The notes beneath the pieces are model-generated. The model ran no database searches. It saw only the letters and a program-made list of their open reading frames with translations, and was not told the origin of the DNA. Positions 52,406 through 61,119 of a stretch of 64,000 nucleotides of DNA are shown in pieces (the stretch's first letter is position 1; each line of letters starts with the position of its first letter). The DNA is from an uncultured bacterium (GTDB lineage Bacteria; Planctomycetota; UBA1135; GCA-002686595), in NCBI GenBank assembly GCA_938075305.1, contig CALJGV010000005.1, positions 165,390 through 229,389 of the forward strand, written 5' to 3'. The position numbers and the translations under genes are program-made.

Positions 52406-52981
52406 ATGGCCTCCATGCGCGTGCTGACCCTCGACGTCAACGGCGACCTCCAAGAGACGGCGGCGCCTGACCACTGGACCCTCCTTGAGGTCCTCCGCTA
52501 CCGGCTCGGACTGACCGGCTCCAAGCAGGGCTGCGACAAGGGCGACTGCGGCGCCTGCACCGTCCTGGTGGACGGCAAGCCGGTGCTCTCCTGCCTGACC
52601 CTGGGCTCCCAGGCACAGGGCTGCTCGGTCCAGACCATCGAGGGCCTCCGGCCTGCCCACCTCAAGCGCAGCGGCGCCCCCGAGGGCACCGCGACCGGCG
52701 GAGTGGACCCCGTCCAGGACGCCTTCGATCGCTGCGGCGCCCTCCAGTGTGGCTTCTGCCAGCCCGGCATGATGCTGTCCGCCAGGGCGCTGCTGGACCG
52801 GACCCCGGACCCCAGCCGCGAGGAGATCCAGAAGGCCCTGTCCGGCAACCTGTGCCGCTGCACCGGCTACACCCAGATCATCGAGGCCGTGGAGACCGCC
52901 ATCGCGGAGTCCACCGGCGCGGACTCCCCCCGGCCGAGCTGGGTCGAGGGTCGCGAGCACCTGCGCGAGGAGGCCCTCTGA
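52406..52981 (+). CDS. hcrC: [2Fe-2S] small subunit of molybdenum hydroxylase
   Basis: A 191-residue iron-sulfur subunit of the xanthine oxidase family. Two [2Fe-2S] sites are present: plant-type CDKGDCGACTV with the fourth Cys in VLSCLTL (Cys at about 43, 48, 51, 63), and the helical-domain CGFCQPGMM with LCRCTGYTQI (Cys at about 115, 118, 150, 152). It passes electrons from the Mo centre in the large subunit to the FAD subunit. In this operon the gene is followed by the Mo subunit, with one-base overlap (TGATG). Assignment to the hydroxybenzoyl-CoA reductase type rests on the FAD subunit, not on this gene. The tail after Cys 152 is short. Confidence 0.88.
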   Translation: MASMRVLTLDVNGDLQETAAPDHWTLLEVLRYRLGLTGSKQGCDKGDCGACTVLVDGKPVLSCLTLGSQAQGCSVQTIEGLRPAHLKRSGAPEGTATGGVDPVQDAFDRCGALQCGFCQPGMMLSARALLDRTPDPSREEIQKALSGNLCRCTGYTQIIEAVETAIAESTGADSPRPSWVEGREHLREEAL

Positions 52982-55353
52982 TGGCAGCGCGAGACATCCA
53001 CGGCGTCGACGCCCCCTGGGAGGAGTTCCGGGTCGTAGGCAAGAGCCACCGCAAGATCGACGGCGTGGCGAAGGCGACCGGCGAGGCGGTATACGCCGAC
53101 GACATCCAGCTCCCCGGGATGCTCCACGCCAAGACCCTGCGCAGCCCCCACGCCCACGCGAGGATCGTCTCCATCGACACCTCGCGGGCCATGGCCTTGC
53201 CCGGGGTGCACGCCGTGATCACCGGCGCGGATCTCTCCATTCAGTACGGCGTCATCCCGTGGACCCCCGACGAGACAGCCCTCGCCACCGAGAAGGTCCG
53301 CTTCATCGGCGACGAGGTCGCGGCGGTCGCCGCCGTGGACGAGGACACCGCCAACGCCGCCCTCGAGCTGATCGACGTGGAGTACGAGGAGCTGCACGCG
53401 TTCCTCGACCCGCGGGAGGCCCTCGAGCGGGACGCGCCGCAGATCCACAAGAACCGCAAGGAGAACAACGTCTCCAAGCACGTGGAGCTGGAGTTCGGTG
53501 ACGTGGACGGCGCGCGCGAGGGCGCGGACCTCGTGGTCGAGGGCTCCTACCGCTTCCACGGCTCCACCCACGCGGCGATCGAGCCCCACTGCGCGGTCGC
53601 GCGGGTCGCCCCGGACGGGGTCCTGACCCTGTGGTCCGCCACGCAGATCTCCCACTACGTCCACCGTGCCCTGGCCCGTGTCCTCGAGTGGGAGCCCCAG
53701 CGGATCCGAGTGATCCAGCCCTGCCTCGGCGGGGCCTTCGGCGGGAAGTCCGACCCCTTCAGCCTCGAGTTCTGCGTCGCCAAGCTTGCCCAGCTGACCG
53801 GCAGGCCCGTGAAGATGCTCTGGACCCGCGAGGAGGTGTTCTACGCCCACCGCGGCCGTCACCCCATGGAGCTCGATTACTGCACGAGCGCCACCAAGGA
53901 CGGCAAGATCACCGGGGTCGACGCCAAGATCCTGATCGACGGCGGGTCGTACAGCTCGTTCGGGTTGGTGACCACCTACTACTCGGGGCAGCTCCTCTCC
54001 GGCCCCTACGACTTCCCGTCCTATCGGTTCGACTCGACCCGGGTCTTCACGAACAAGCCCCCGTGCGGCCCGAAGCGCGGGCACGGCTCCGTGCAGCCGC
54101 GCTTCGCCTTCGAGTGCCAGCTGGACGAGGTCGCCGAGCAGCTGGGCATCGACCCCATCGAGATCCGCCGCAAGAACTTCCACGGGGAGCACACCAAGAC
54201 CGTCAACGGTCAGCGCATCACCTCGAGCGGCTTCATGGAGTGCCTCGACAAGGTCGAGCGCGGCTCAGGCTGGACCGAGCGCCGCGGCAAGCTCCCCCGC
54301 GGGCGCGGCCTGGGGATCGCCGGGTCCATGTACATCTCGGGCACCAACTACCCCATCTACCCCAACGAGATGCCCCAGGCGGGCATCCAGCTCAAGGTGG
54401 ATCGGTCCGGTCTCGTGACCGTCTTCAGCGGCGCCAACGACATCGGGCAGGGCTCGAGCTCGGTGGTCCGATACCTCGTGGCGGAGGAGCTGGGCATGGA
54501 CCACGAGGACGTGCGCGTCATCGCCGCCGACTCGGACCTGTGCCCCGTGGACCTCGGCGCCTACTCGAGCCGGGTGACCTTCATGGTCGGCAACGCCACG
54601 ATCGACGCCGCCCGCAAGCTACGGGCGAAGGTCGTCACGGCCGTGGCGGAGAAGTGGGAGGTCGACGAGCGGCGTGTGCGGCTGATGGAGGGCCGTGTCA
54701 TCGACCTCGAGGACCCCGAGCAGGTGCTCACCACCCGCGAGGCCTTCGAGCTCGCCGAGGCCCGCTTCGACACCCTCGGCTCCACCGGTTCCTACAACAC
54801 CCCCACCCTCGGCGGCGACTACCGCGGGGGCACGATCGGCGCGTCGCCGGCCTACTCCTTCACGGCCCACGTGGTCGAGGTGGACGTGGACGAGGAGACG
54901 GGCCGGATCACCGTCCCCAAGGTCTGGTGCGCCCACGACTGCGGGCGCGCCCTCAACCCGCGCCTGGTCGCCGGTCAGATCGAGGGGTCGGTGTACATGG
55001 GCATCGCCGAGGCGCTCCTCGAGGAGCACAAGGTCAACCGCTTCGGGCTCCACAGCGGACCATCGCTGCTGGACTACCGCCTCCCCACCGCCATCGACAC
55101 GCCAGACATCGAGACCTTCATCGTCGAGAGCATCGACCCCGAGGGACCGTACGGAGCGAAGGAGGCCGGCGAGGGCCCGTTGCACTCGGCGATCCCCGCC
55201 CTCGCCAACGCCATCCACGACGCCGTCGGTATCCGACTCAGGGAGCTCCCGTTCACGCCGGCGAAGGTGCTCGCCGCCCTGCGCGAGAAGCGCGAACGCG
55301 AGGCCGGCAGTGGCGCGGCGACGGCCATGGACTCCAAGGGGGGGCTGGGCTGA
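52981..55353 (+). CDS. hcrA: Molybdenum-binding large subunit (HcrA-like)
   Basis: A 790-residue catalytic subunit of the xanthine oxidase family, with molybdopterin cytosine dinucleotide-type motifs. These are GKSHRKIDGVAKATGEAVYA at the start, LGGAFGGKSDPFSLEF near residue 249, FSGANDIGQGSSSVVRYL near 485 and the C-terminal catalytic Glu region GAKEAGEGPLHSAIPALANA near 727. Substrate is not fixed by these motifs. Operon context and the FAD subunit favour 4-hydroxybenzoyl-CoA reductase (reductive dehydroxylation to benzoyl-CoA) or a close relative. It overlaps the small-subunit stop by one base and the next gene by one base. Confidence 0.85.
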   Translation: MAARDIHGVDAPWEEFRVVGKSHRKIDGVAKATGEAVYADDIQLPGMLHAKTLRSPHAHARIVSIDTSRAMALPGVHAVITGADLSIQYGVIPWTPDETALATEKVRFIGDEVAAVAAVDEDTANAALELIDVEYEELHAFLDPREALERDAPQIHKNRKENNVSKHVELEFGDVDGAREGADLVVEGSYRFHGSTHAAIEPHCAVARVAPDGVLTLWSATQISHYVHRALARVLEWEPQRIRVIQPCLGGAFGGKSDPFSLEFCVAKLAQLTGRPVKMLWTREEVFYAHRGRHPMELDYCTSATKDGKITGVDAKILIDGGSYSSFGLVTTYYSGQLLSGPYDFPSYRFDSTRVFTNKPPCGPKRGHGSVQPRFAFECQLDEVAEQLGIDPIEIRRKNFHGEHTKTVNGQRITSSGFMECLDKVERGSGWTERRGKLPRGRGLGIAGSMYISGTNYPIYPNEMPQAGIQLKVDRSGLVTVFSGANDIGQGSSSVVRYLVAEELGMDHEDVRVIAADSDLCPVDLGAYSSRVTFMVGNATIDAARKLRAKVVTAVAEKWEVDERRVRLMEGRVIDLEDPEQVLTTREAFELAEARFDTLGSTGSYNTPTLGGDYRGGTIGASPAYSFTAHVVEVDVDEETGRITVPKVWCAHDCGRALNPRLVAGQIEGSVYMGIAEALLEEHKVNRFGLHSGPSLLDYRLPTAIDTPDIETFIVESIDPEGPYGAKEAGEGPLHSAIPALANAIHDAVGIRLRELPFTPAKVLAALREKREREAGSGAATAMDSKGGLG

Positions 55354-56372
55354 TGCTGCGCCTCCCCAAGTTCAGGCTCGAGGAGCCCACCGAGATCGAC
55401 GGCGTCACCGCGCTCCTCGAGGAGCACGGCGAGAAAGCCATGGTCGTGGCCGGCGGGACCGACCTGCTGCCCAACATGAAGCACGGGCTCTTCGAGCCCG
55501 AGGTCGTGGTGAGCCTCGCCCACGTGGCGGACCTCCGGGGCATCACGGCGACCTCCGACGGGGGCCTGCGGATCGGCGCCATGACCACGCTCGCGGACAT
55601 GGCCGCCAGCGAGGCCGTGATCTCCCGGGCGCCCGCGCTCGCCCAGGCAGCCTCCCTCGTCGCCGGCCCACAGCTCCGGACCATGGGCACGGCGGGAGGC
55701 AATGTCATGCTCGACACCCGCTGCCAGTGGTACAACCAGACCCACTTCTGGCGGAAGTCCCTGGGCTACTGCCTCAAGAAGGACGGCACCGTCTGCCACG
55801 TGGTCGCCGGCGGCCGGAAGTGCGTCGCCGCCGCGTCCAACGACACGGCGCCCACCCTGATGTCCCTGGGTGCTGACCTCGAGTTCGCCGGCGACGGTGG
55901 CGCCCGGACCCTGAAGATCGACGACCTCTGGAAGGCCGATGGGATCTGGAACAAGGGGGTCGGTCGCGGGGCGCTCCTGACCCACATCAACGTTCCCGCC
56001 CAGGCCTCGGGGCACCGCGGCGCTTACGGCAAGCTCCGTGACCGGGGCTCCATTGACTACCCCCTCTTCGGCTGCGCGATCCGCCTCGACCTCGACGGCG
56101 ACACCGTCGTCGACGCCGACGTGGTGTGCATCGCGCTGGTGGCACGGCCCCTGCGAGTCAAGGGGGTCACCGACGCCCTGGTGGGCCAGAAGATCGGGAC
56201 CGCGGGCTTCGAGCACGCGGCCGCGGCGGTCGCGGACCTGGCCCATCGACAGGCCAAGCCCATGGACAATATTCCCGGGGACGCCGCTTACCGGCGGGAG
56301 ATGGTCCCCGTCTACGTTCGCCGCACGATCCTCGCAGCCGCCGCGGGGACGGGCCCGGTGCACCACATCTAG
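55353..56372 (+). CDS. hcrB: FAD subunit with four-Cys insertion (HcrB-like)
   Basis: A 339-residue FAD-binding subunit of the xanthine oxidase family (VVAGGTDLLPNMKHGLFEP; RTMGTAGGNVM). Between the FAD motifs it has an insertion with Cys at residues 124, 140, 148 and 157. Spacing 16, 8 and 9 equals that of the [4Fe-4S] loop of 4-hydroxybenzoyl-CoA reductase beta as I recall it. That extra cluster lets the family run electrons toward a low-potential reductive reaction. Ordinary xanthine dehydrogenase or CO dehydrogenase FAD subunits lack it. Start ATG at 55353 follows a purine-rich AAGGGGGGGG stretch. A hairpin follows the stop at 56372. Confidence 0.87.
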   Translation: MLRLPKFRLEEPTEIDGVTALLEEHGEKAMVVAGGTDLLPNMKHGLFEPEVVVSLAHVADLRGITATSDGGLRIGAMTTLADMAASEAVISRAPALAQAASLVAGPQLRTMGTAGGNVMLDTRCQWYNQTHFWRKSLGYCLKKDGTVCHVVAGGRKCVAAASNDTAPTLMSLGADLEFAGDGGARTLKIDDLWKADGIWNKGVGRGALLTHINVPAQASGHRGAYGKLRDRGSIDYPLFGCAIRLDLDGDTVVDADVVCIALVARPLRVKGVTDALVGQKIGTAGFEHAAAAVADLAHRQAKPMDNIPGDAAYRREMVPVYVRRTILAAAAGTGPVHHI

Positions 56373-56384
56373 GGCGTAACGCGG

Positions 56385-56403
56385 CCTGGGCCGCCAGCCC
56401 AGG
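56385..56403. terminator. Convergent terminator hairpin
   Basis: A 7-bp stem (56385-56391 with 56397-56403), extendable by three more pairs past one mismatch, with a five-base loop. It lies in the 41-base gap between the convergent FAD-subunit and DUF1028 genes and could serve both. No T-run. Confidence 0.5.
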
Positions 56404-56413
56404 GCGCCTCACC

Positions 56414-57931
56414 TCAGGGACAGACGAGGATCGACGCCGCCGGGGTGGCCGCCTGGCCCCCGATCACCGCGCTGAAGGACAGCGTCGAGCCCACGAAGGG
56501 CACCAGGGCTCCGGGATCGAGACCGAGCACGGCCTCACCGCGCCCGTCTTGATCCAGGACCCCAGCGTTGCCAGTGAAGGGGGAGCCGCCCGGCCAGCTG
56601 GCCGTGAACTCGAAGAGGCGGTCACGGTTCAGCGGGACGCTCACGCCGCCGAGGACCGTGCCGGGCTGGGTGCCCGAGAGCGAGGCCAGCAGGCGGTACG
56701 AGGCGCCGCTGTCGGCCGCACCACGGTCGAGGATCACCGGAACCGGGGTCCCCTCGGCCGCGGAGAGCTCGCTCTGGCCGATGTGCACCTCCGCAGGGGC
56801 GGCGGACTCGACCACCAGCGCCGGGTAGAGCTGCACTGGCCGGATCCCATCGTCCACAGTGATGAGGTAGGTGCCCACCCCTTGGTTCAGCGTCGCCACG
56901 AGGTCGAAGCTGTGGGTCCCGTCCCCGTTGTCCACCATGTTCGTGGCCTGGGCAACATTCGGTCCGGAGGCCTTGGTCACCGTCACGGTCTGGCCGCCCA
57001 TGGCGAGGGGGTTGCCGTCGATGTCGCGGAGCCGGATGCGCACGCGGCTCGAGGTCTGGCCATCGGCCTGCAGCCTCGGGACCGACGAGGTGACCTCCGA
57101 CAGCACGTGGTCCGGGCGCGCCACCTGACCCGCTCGCCAGGCGTCGTATTCCTGGCGCAGGCGCGCGATCGGCTCCTGACCATTGGGGCCGCCGGCGTAG
57201 GTGATGCGGAGGTAGTAGTCCCCCGCCGCGCAGCCCGTGGTCCCCAGGCAAGGCGCGTCGGTGTCGCCGAGGCGCGCGATCGCCATGAAGGCGTTGTAGG
57301 AGGCGTAGGTGAAATTCGCCGGAGGGGAGCCGCACCCCGTGGGGGCCCCCGGCGCGCAGGAGCAGCGCCCGTCTCCACCCGCGTCCCGGGCCGCCTCCAT
57401 GGCCGCCACCATTCGCTCGCCCAGGTCGCCGTTGGTCGCGAGGAAGGCGGCCTCGCAATCCAGCACCACGTTGGCGCCCGTGAGCACGTTCCCCTGGATC
57501 GCGTACTCATAGGGCCCGAAGGAGCCGGTGAGCCCGTCGGCGAAGTCACCGTTGAAGTCCCCCGTGTGGGTCACCGGGGCGCCGGAGAAGGCGACGATGC
57601 CGAACTGGCGGTTCTCGAAGCCCCCGTCGCTGGCCTCGATCAGGTCCAGGAGCTGCTGGGGCGTGGCGCCCCGCAGCGAGTTACGGAAGATGCGCCGGCG
57701 GTTGGTGGCCTGGGAGATGACGAACGACTGCGCGGCGCCCGCGGCGTAGCCCACGCGGATGACCGGGACAGCGGTCGCGATGTCGAAGCCCGCGATGCAG
57801 GTGGAGGTCGCCACCGCGAGCTCGCCGGTCTCCCGGTTGATGACCACGATCGACCACGTCGCCTTGGCGGGTGACGCGAGGAAGAGGGTGAGGAGCGCGA
57901 GGAGCGCGGCGCGAATCGGCGTGCAAGACAT
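56414..57931 (-). CDS. Secreted DUF1028 (Ntn-hydrolase-like) protein with Ig-like tail
   Basis: A 505-residue exported protein. Signal peptide at about 1-24 (AALLALLTLFLASPAKA). DUF1028 region at about 25-240: TWSIVVINRETGELAVATST directly after cleavage, VIRVGYAAGAAQSFVISQAT and FENRQFGIVAFSGAPVTHTG. DUF1028 is grouped with Ntn hydrolases (from memory), but activity is not established. In many relatives the N-terminal Thr or Ser after processing would be the nucleophile. Here T25 would be freed by cleavage after ALA-type AKA. After residue 290 comes an invasin/filamin-like Ig domain (SSRVRIRLRDIDGNPLAMGG; VATLNQGVGTYLITVDDG). Start ATG 57931 is chosen for the signal peptide. Confidence 0.75.
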   Translation of the reverse strand: MSCTPIRAALLALLTLFLASPAKATWSIVVINRETGELAVATSTCIAGFDIATAVPVIRVGYAAGAAQSFVISQATNRRRIFRNSLRGATPQQLLDLIEASDGGFENRQFGIVAFSGAPVTHTGDFNGDFADGLTGSFGPYEYAIQGNVLTGANVVLDCEAAFLATNGDLGERMVAAMEAARDAGGDGRCSCAPGAPTGCGSPPANFTYASYNAFMAIARLGDTDAPCLGTTGCAAGDYYLRITYAGGPNGQEPIARLRQEYDAWRAGQVARPDHVLSEVTSSVPRLQADGQTSSRVRIRLRDIDGNPLAMGGQTVTVTKASGPNVAQATNMVDNGDGTHSFDLVATLNQGVGTYLITVDDGIRPVQLYPALVVESAAPAEVHIGQSELSAAEGTPVPVILDRGAADSGASYRLLASLSGTQPGTVLGGVSVPLNRDRLFEFTASWPGGSPFTGNAGVLDQDGRGEAVLGLDPGALVPFVGSTLSFSAVIGGQAATPAASILVCP

Positions 57932-57963
57932 GCTCCAATCGTCGCCCCGACCCTTCGGGACCG

Positions 57964-58710
57964 TCAAGGACCGAACCCGTCCTCGCCGAGCGGTCGCACC
58001 CGCACGCCGTGCAGGATGGTCTGGGTGGCGAAAGTCGCGACTCCGAACGGGACGGAGGGGTCAACTTCGGGACGCAGCTCCAGCTCCCGCCCGCGCAGGT
58101 CCGCGTCGATCAGCGGCTCCCCGTCGTCGAGGGACACCCGGACCCGCTCGTCCGTGACCGCCAGGGAGACCCGGTAGCGCGAGCCGTCGGGGAAGTTCCG
58201 CAACGTACGCGTGTCGTTCCCCGACGCGTCCTCCCCGTCGAGGCAGGACAGTCCGCAGACCACGCCTCCCCAGCCGCCGAGCACCAGGGTCAGGTGCTCG
58301 CCGCGAACGGGGAAGGTCACCGAGAAGAAGAAGTCCGCGCCGAACTCCTTGGTCACGTCGAACTCGGCCTCGAAGGGCGGCGTCGGCGGCGTGCCCTGGT
58401 AGGTCAGCCCGGCGAGCGGGACCCCCTGGGGGATGACCACGCCGTCCTCCACCTGATCGAACTCAGGGAACTCACCGAAGACCCCGGCCTTCCAGCCCGA
58501 GAGGTCCCGCCCGTCGAAGAGCACCTCCCAGGGAACCGTGGGCGCGGACTCCGCGGGGGCCAGCCCGGAACCGGCGCCGGGCGCGGCGCACGCGGCGAGG
58601 CCCAGGGCGGCGGCCAGGGCGAACGCTCCTCGCTGGCGCCACGAGGACCCGCACGATCGAGACGGGACCCTCGCGGAACCTCGGTGAGCTTCGCTATGGT
58701 CCGCCCGCAC
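57964..58710 (-). CDS. DUF1080 (3-keto-disaccharide hydrolase-like) lipoprotein
   Basis: A protein of about 248 residues. Lipobox LAAC follows ALAAALG, so it is likely lipid-anchored. The mature domain has the DUF1080 start WEVLFDGRDLSGWK and continues with beta-sandwich strands (FEAEFDVTKEFGADFFFSVT; SRYRVSLAVTDERVRVSLDD). DUF1080 is very common in Planctomycetota and related to concanavalin-like sugar-binding or hydrolase folds; some members hydrolyse 3-keto-disaccharides. The start is uncertain: no ATG is suited, and a GTG at 58710 is used. It diverges from the proteasome-like gene with a 54-base gap, leaving little room for two promoters. Confidence 0.72.
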   Translation of the reverse strand: MRADHSEAHRGSARVPSRSCGSSWRQRGAFALAAALGLAACAAPGAGSGLAPAESAPTVPWEVLFDGRDLSGWKAGVFGEFPEFDQVEDGVVIPQGVPLAGLTYQGTPPTPPFEAEFDVTKEFGADFFFSVTFPVRGEHLTLVLGGWGGVVCGLSCLDGEDASGNDTRTLRNFPDGSRYRVSLAVTDERVRVSLDDGEPLIDADLRGRELELRPEVDPSVPFGVATFATQTILHGVRVRPLGEDGFGP

Positions 58711-58764
58711 CGCGCCGCCCCCAAGGATGGATGGCGCTCCCCGCTCCCCGACCCGCAGGACCCC

Positions 58765-59343
58765 ATGACCACCGTCGTCGTCACCAAGAAGAACGGAGTC
58801 GCGTGCATCGCCGCCGACACCCTCGCCACCTACGGAGACCTCCGGGAGCCCGCGGACCTCGTGGCGTCCAGCGACAAGCTCGTCCAGGTCGGGGAGGCGT
58901 GGGTCGCCCCCACGGGCCCCGCCTCCGCTCAGCTGATCCTGGGGCACCACCTCCGAGGGCTGAAGGAGACGCCTCAGCTTCGGAGCGCGGACCAGATCTT
59001 CGACTTCTTGACGCAGCTTCAGCGCTCGCTCCGGGATGACTACTACGTCCTCGGCAAGGAGGACAGCCAGGACGACTACGAGTCTATGCGCATGGAGCTG
59101 ATCATCGCGTCGCCCGGCGGCATCTTCGGCGCCTACCCCCAGCGCTCGGTCCAGGAGTTCCGGTCCTTCTACGCGTTCGGGTCCGGCGCGGAGTTCGCGC
59201 TGGGGGCCATGAGCGTGGCCGAGGCCAGCGCCCCGGACGCCGAGTCCCTGGCGCGGGTCGGGGTCGAGACCGCCGCGCGCTTCGACGTCTCCACCGAGCT
59301 CCCCATGACGGCCCAGCGGATTCACCTGGAAGCGGCTCGCTGA
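58765..59343 (+). CDS. Proteasome-beta-like Ntn peptidase
   Basis: A 192-residue protein with the proteasome/HslV fold pattern. Directly after Met comes TTVVVTKKNGVACIAADTLA. If Met is removed, Thr1 is the nucleophile and Asp is at position 17 (AAD), matching the proteasome D17. A Lys in SSDKLVQV at position 37 can match K33. Later segments IIASPGGIFGAYPQRSVQEF, ALGAMSVAEASAPDAESLA and GVETAARFDVSTELPMT fit the rest of the fold. HslU or Mpa-type ATPase genes are absent nearby. It could be a self-compartmented peptidase like Anbu/BPH-type. Ends 11 bases before the convergent RecQ paralog. Confidence 0.75.
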   Translation: MTTVVVTKKNGVACIAADTLATYGDLREPADLVASSDKLVQVGEAWVAPTGPASAQLILGHHLRGLKETPQLRSADQIFDFLTQLQRSLRDDYYVLGKEDSQDDYESMRMELIIASPGGIFGAYPQRSVQEFRSFYAFGSGAEFALGAMSVAEASAPDAESLARVGVETAARFDVSTELPMTAQRIHLEAAR

Positions 59344-59354
59344 GGGGGCGGGGC

Positions 59355-61076
59355 TCAGATCTTCCGCACCTGCTTGCGCCGCGGGTCCACCGTCCGCCGC
59401 CGGAAGTCACCGGCGCTCTCCACCACCAGGCGGGTCCGCCGCCCCTCACCCTCGACCTTGACCACCTGACCGAGGTGGCGCCCGTCGATCTCCACCCAGT
59501 CCCCGCGGGCGAACGCCGCCTCGGGGTCCGCGGCGAGGGGGGCCGCCGCCGGGGAGGTCGCGGGCGCCGCCGCCCGCCGCTCGAGGTGAGCCTCGCGCCA
59601 GGCGGCGGCGTCCTCGGTGTTGTCGCACCCCATCCCCACGGCGTCCTCGAGGCCGAAGTGCTCGGCCAGGAGCGCCCGCCGCGGGCGATCCTCGTTCTTC
59701 GCGAACTCGACCATGGAGAGCAGCGCCCGGAGATCGTCCTGGAGCTTCTCTCCGGTCCCCAGGAAGGCGGGGAGTTCCTCGGGGTCCAGGGCCCGACGGA
59801 CCTCCAGGTCGTGCCCCTCGAAGGAGCCTGAGGTGACCCCCAGGACCTCCAGCCAGCGGAGGGCGATCCCCACGCGATTGTCCCGGCGCTCCTTCACGAG
59901 CAGCTCCGCGCGAAGGTCGTCCTCGTCCTTCAGCTGCACGCGCTCCCCCCACCCGGCCAGGGTCTCGTAGACCATGACCACGTACTCGAGGGTCGGGTTC
60001 GCCCAGCGCACGAAGGTGTCCTGGATGGCGATGTCCTCGGGGAAGTAGAGCAGCTCGCACCAGGAGGGCGCGCCGTCGCGTCCGGCCCGCCCCACCTCCT
60101 GGGTCCACGCCTCGAGGGTTCGCGGCATCTGGACGTGGAGGACGAACCGGATGTCGGCCTTGTCGATCCCCATCCCGAACGCGTTGGTCGCCAGCACCAC
60201 CAGTTCCGACGAGGCCATGAAGCGCTCCTGCATCCCACGGCGCTCCTCCGCGGAGAGCTTGCCGTGGTAGACCAGGGTCTCCACCCCGCGCCGCCGCAGC
60301 TCCCCGTGGATCCGCTCGAGGTCCTTGATGAGGGCGCCGTAGACGATGCCCGGGCCGCCGATGGACTGGATGCGGTCCACGAGGACGTCGACCTTCTCCT
60401 CCTCGCTGGACACCTCCGTGACCGCGAGGAAGAGGTTCTCGCGCTCGATCCCAGTGCGCAGGACCAGAGGGTCCTCGAGCTCGAGGCGAAGGACAATGTC
60501 CTCTGCCACCGCCGGGGTGGCCGTCGCCGTGAGCGCGATCGCCGGGACCCCGCCGAGGCGCCGGCGGTACTCCCCGAGCCTTGAGAAGTCGGGGCGAAAG
60601 TCGTGGCCCCACTGGCTGATGCAGTGGGCCTCGTCCACCGCGAGTCGGCGCACCGGGAGCTCCGGGAGGGCCCCGGCGAAGTCGGGCTGACGGAAGCGCT
60701 CGGGGGTGACGTAGAGGAGGTCCAGGTCCCCCGCCGCCGCGGCCTTCAAGCGGCGCGCACGCTCGGCAGCGCTGATGGAAGAGTTCACGTAGGCCGCGCG
60801 GATCCCGCGGGCCCTGAGCGCGTCGACCTGGTCCTTCATGAGGGCGATCAGCGGGCTGACGACGAGGGTCAACCCCTCCTCCACGACGGCGGGCAGCTGG
60901 TAGACCAGCGACTTGCCTGCGCCCGTCGGCATGGTCAGCAGCACGTCGCGCCCGGCGAGCACGGCGGCGATAGCCGCCTCCTGGGGGCCGCGATAGTCCT
61001 CGATCCCGAAGACCTCCTGGAGGGCCCGGAGCACCCTCGGGTCACGTGCCCCGCCCTGAACTCCCTCGACATCCAT
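59355..61076 (-). CDS. Short RecQ-like helicase
   Basis: A 573-residue RecQ paralog. The helicase core is intact: GPQEAAIAAVLAGRDVLLTM, PTGAGKSLVYQ near residue 44, DEAHCISQWGHDFRPDFSRL near 145, and TQEVGRAGRDGAPSWCELLY (VI). The zinc site is eroded: the first three Cys are missing (RPRRALLAEHFG) and only GMGCDNTED remains. There is no HRDC. A C-terminal beta-rich domain of about 55 residues (GDWVEIDGRHLGQVVKVEGE) resembles a KOW/SH3-like module. Start at ATG 61076 chosen over a longer frame. It lies 8-9 kb from the full RecQ and is not a recent copy. Confidence 0.85.
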   Translation of the reverse strand: MDVEGVQGGARDPRVLRALQEVFGIEDYRGPQEAAIAAVLAGRDVLLTMPTGAGKSLVYQLPAVVEEGLTLVVSPLIALMKDQVDALRARGIRAAYVNSSISAAERARRLKAAAAGDLDLLYVTPERFRQPDFAGALPELPVRRLAVDEAHCISQWGHDFRPDFSRLGEYRRRLGGVPAIALTATATPAVAEDIVLRLELEDPLVLRTGIERENLFLAVTEVSSEEEKVDVLVDRIQSIGGPGIVYGALIKDLERIHGELRRRGVETLVYHGKLSAEERRGMQERFMASSELVVLATNAFGMGIDKADIRFVLHVQMPRTLEAWTQEVGRAGRDGAPSWCELLYFPEDIAIQDTFVRWANPTLEYVVMVYETLAGWGERVQLKDEDDLRAELLVKERRDNRVGIALRWLEVLGVTSGSFEGHDLEVRRALDPEELPAFLGTGEKLQDDLRALLSMVEFAKNEDRPRRALLAEHFGLEDAVGMGCDNTEDAAAWREAHLERRAAAPATSPAAAPLAADPEAAFARGDWVEIDGRHLGQVVKVEGEGRRTRLVVESAGDFRRRTVDPRRKQVRKI

Positions 61077-61119
61077 CGCGCCGATTCTGCGACCCGCGCC
61101 GGCCGGCGTCACGGAGTAA

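Noticed and set aside
52406..56372. Operon as xanthine dehydrogenase
   Set aside because: The FAD subunit carries a four-Cys loop absent from xanthine dehydrogenase, and no purine catabolism gene or XdhC lies nearby.
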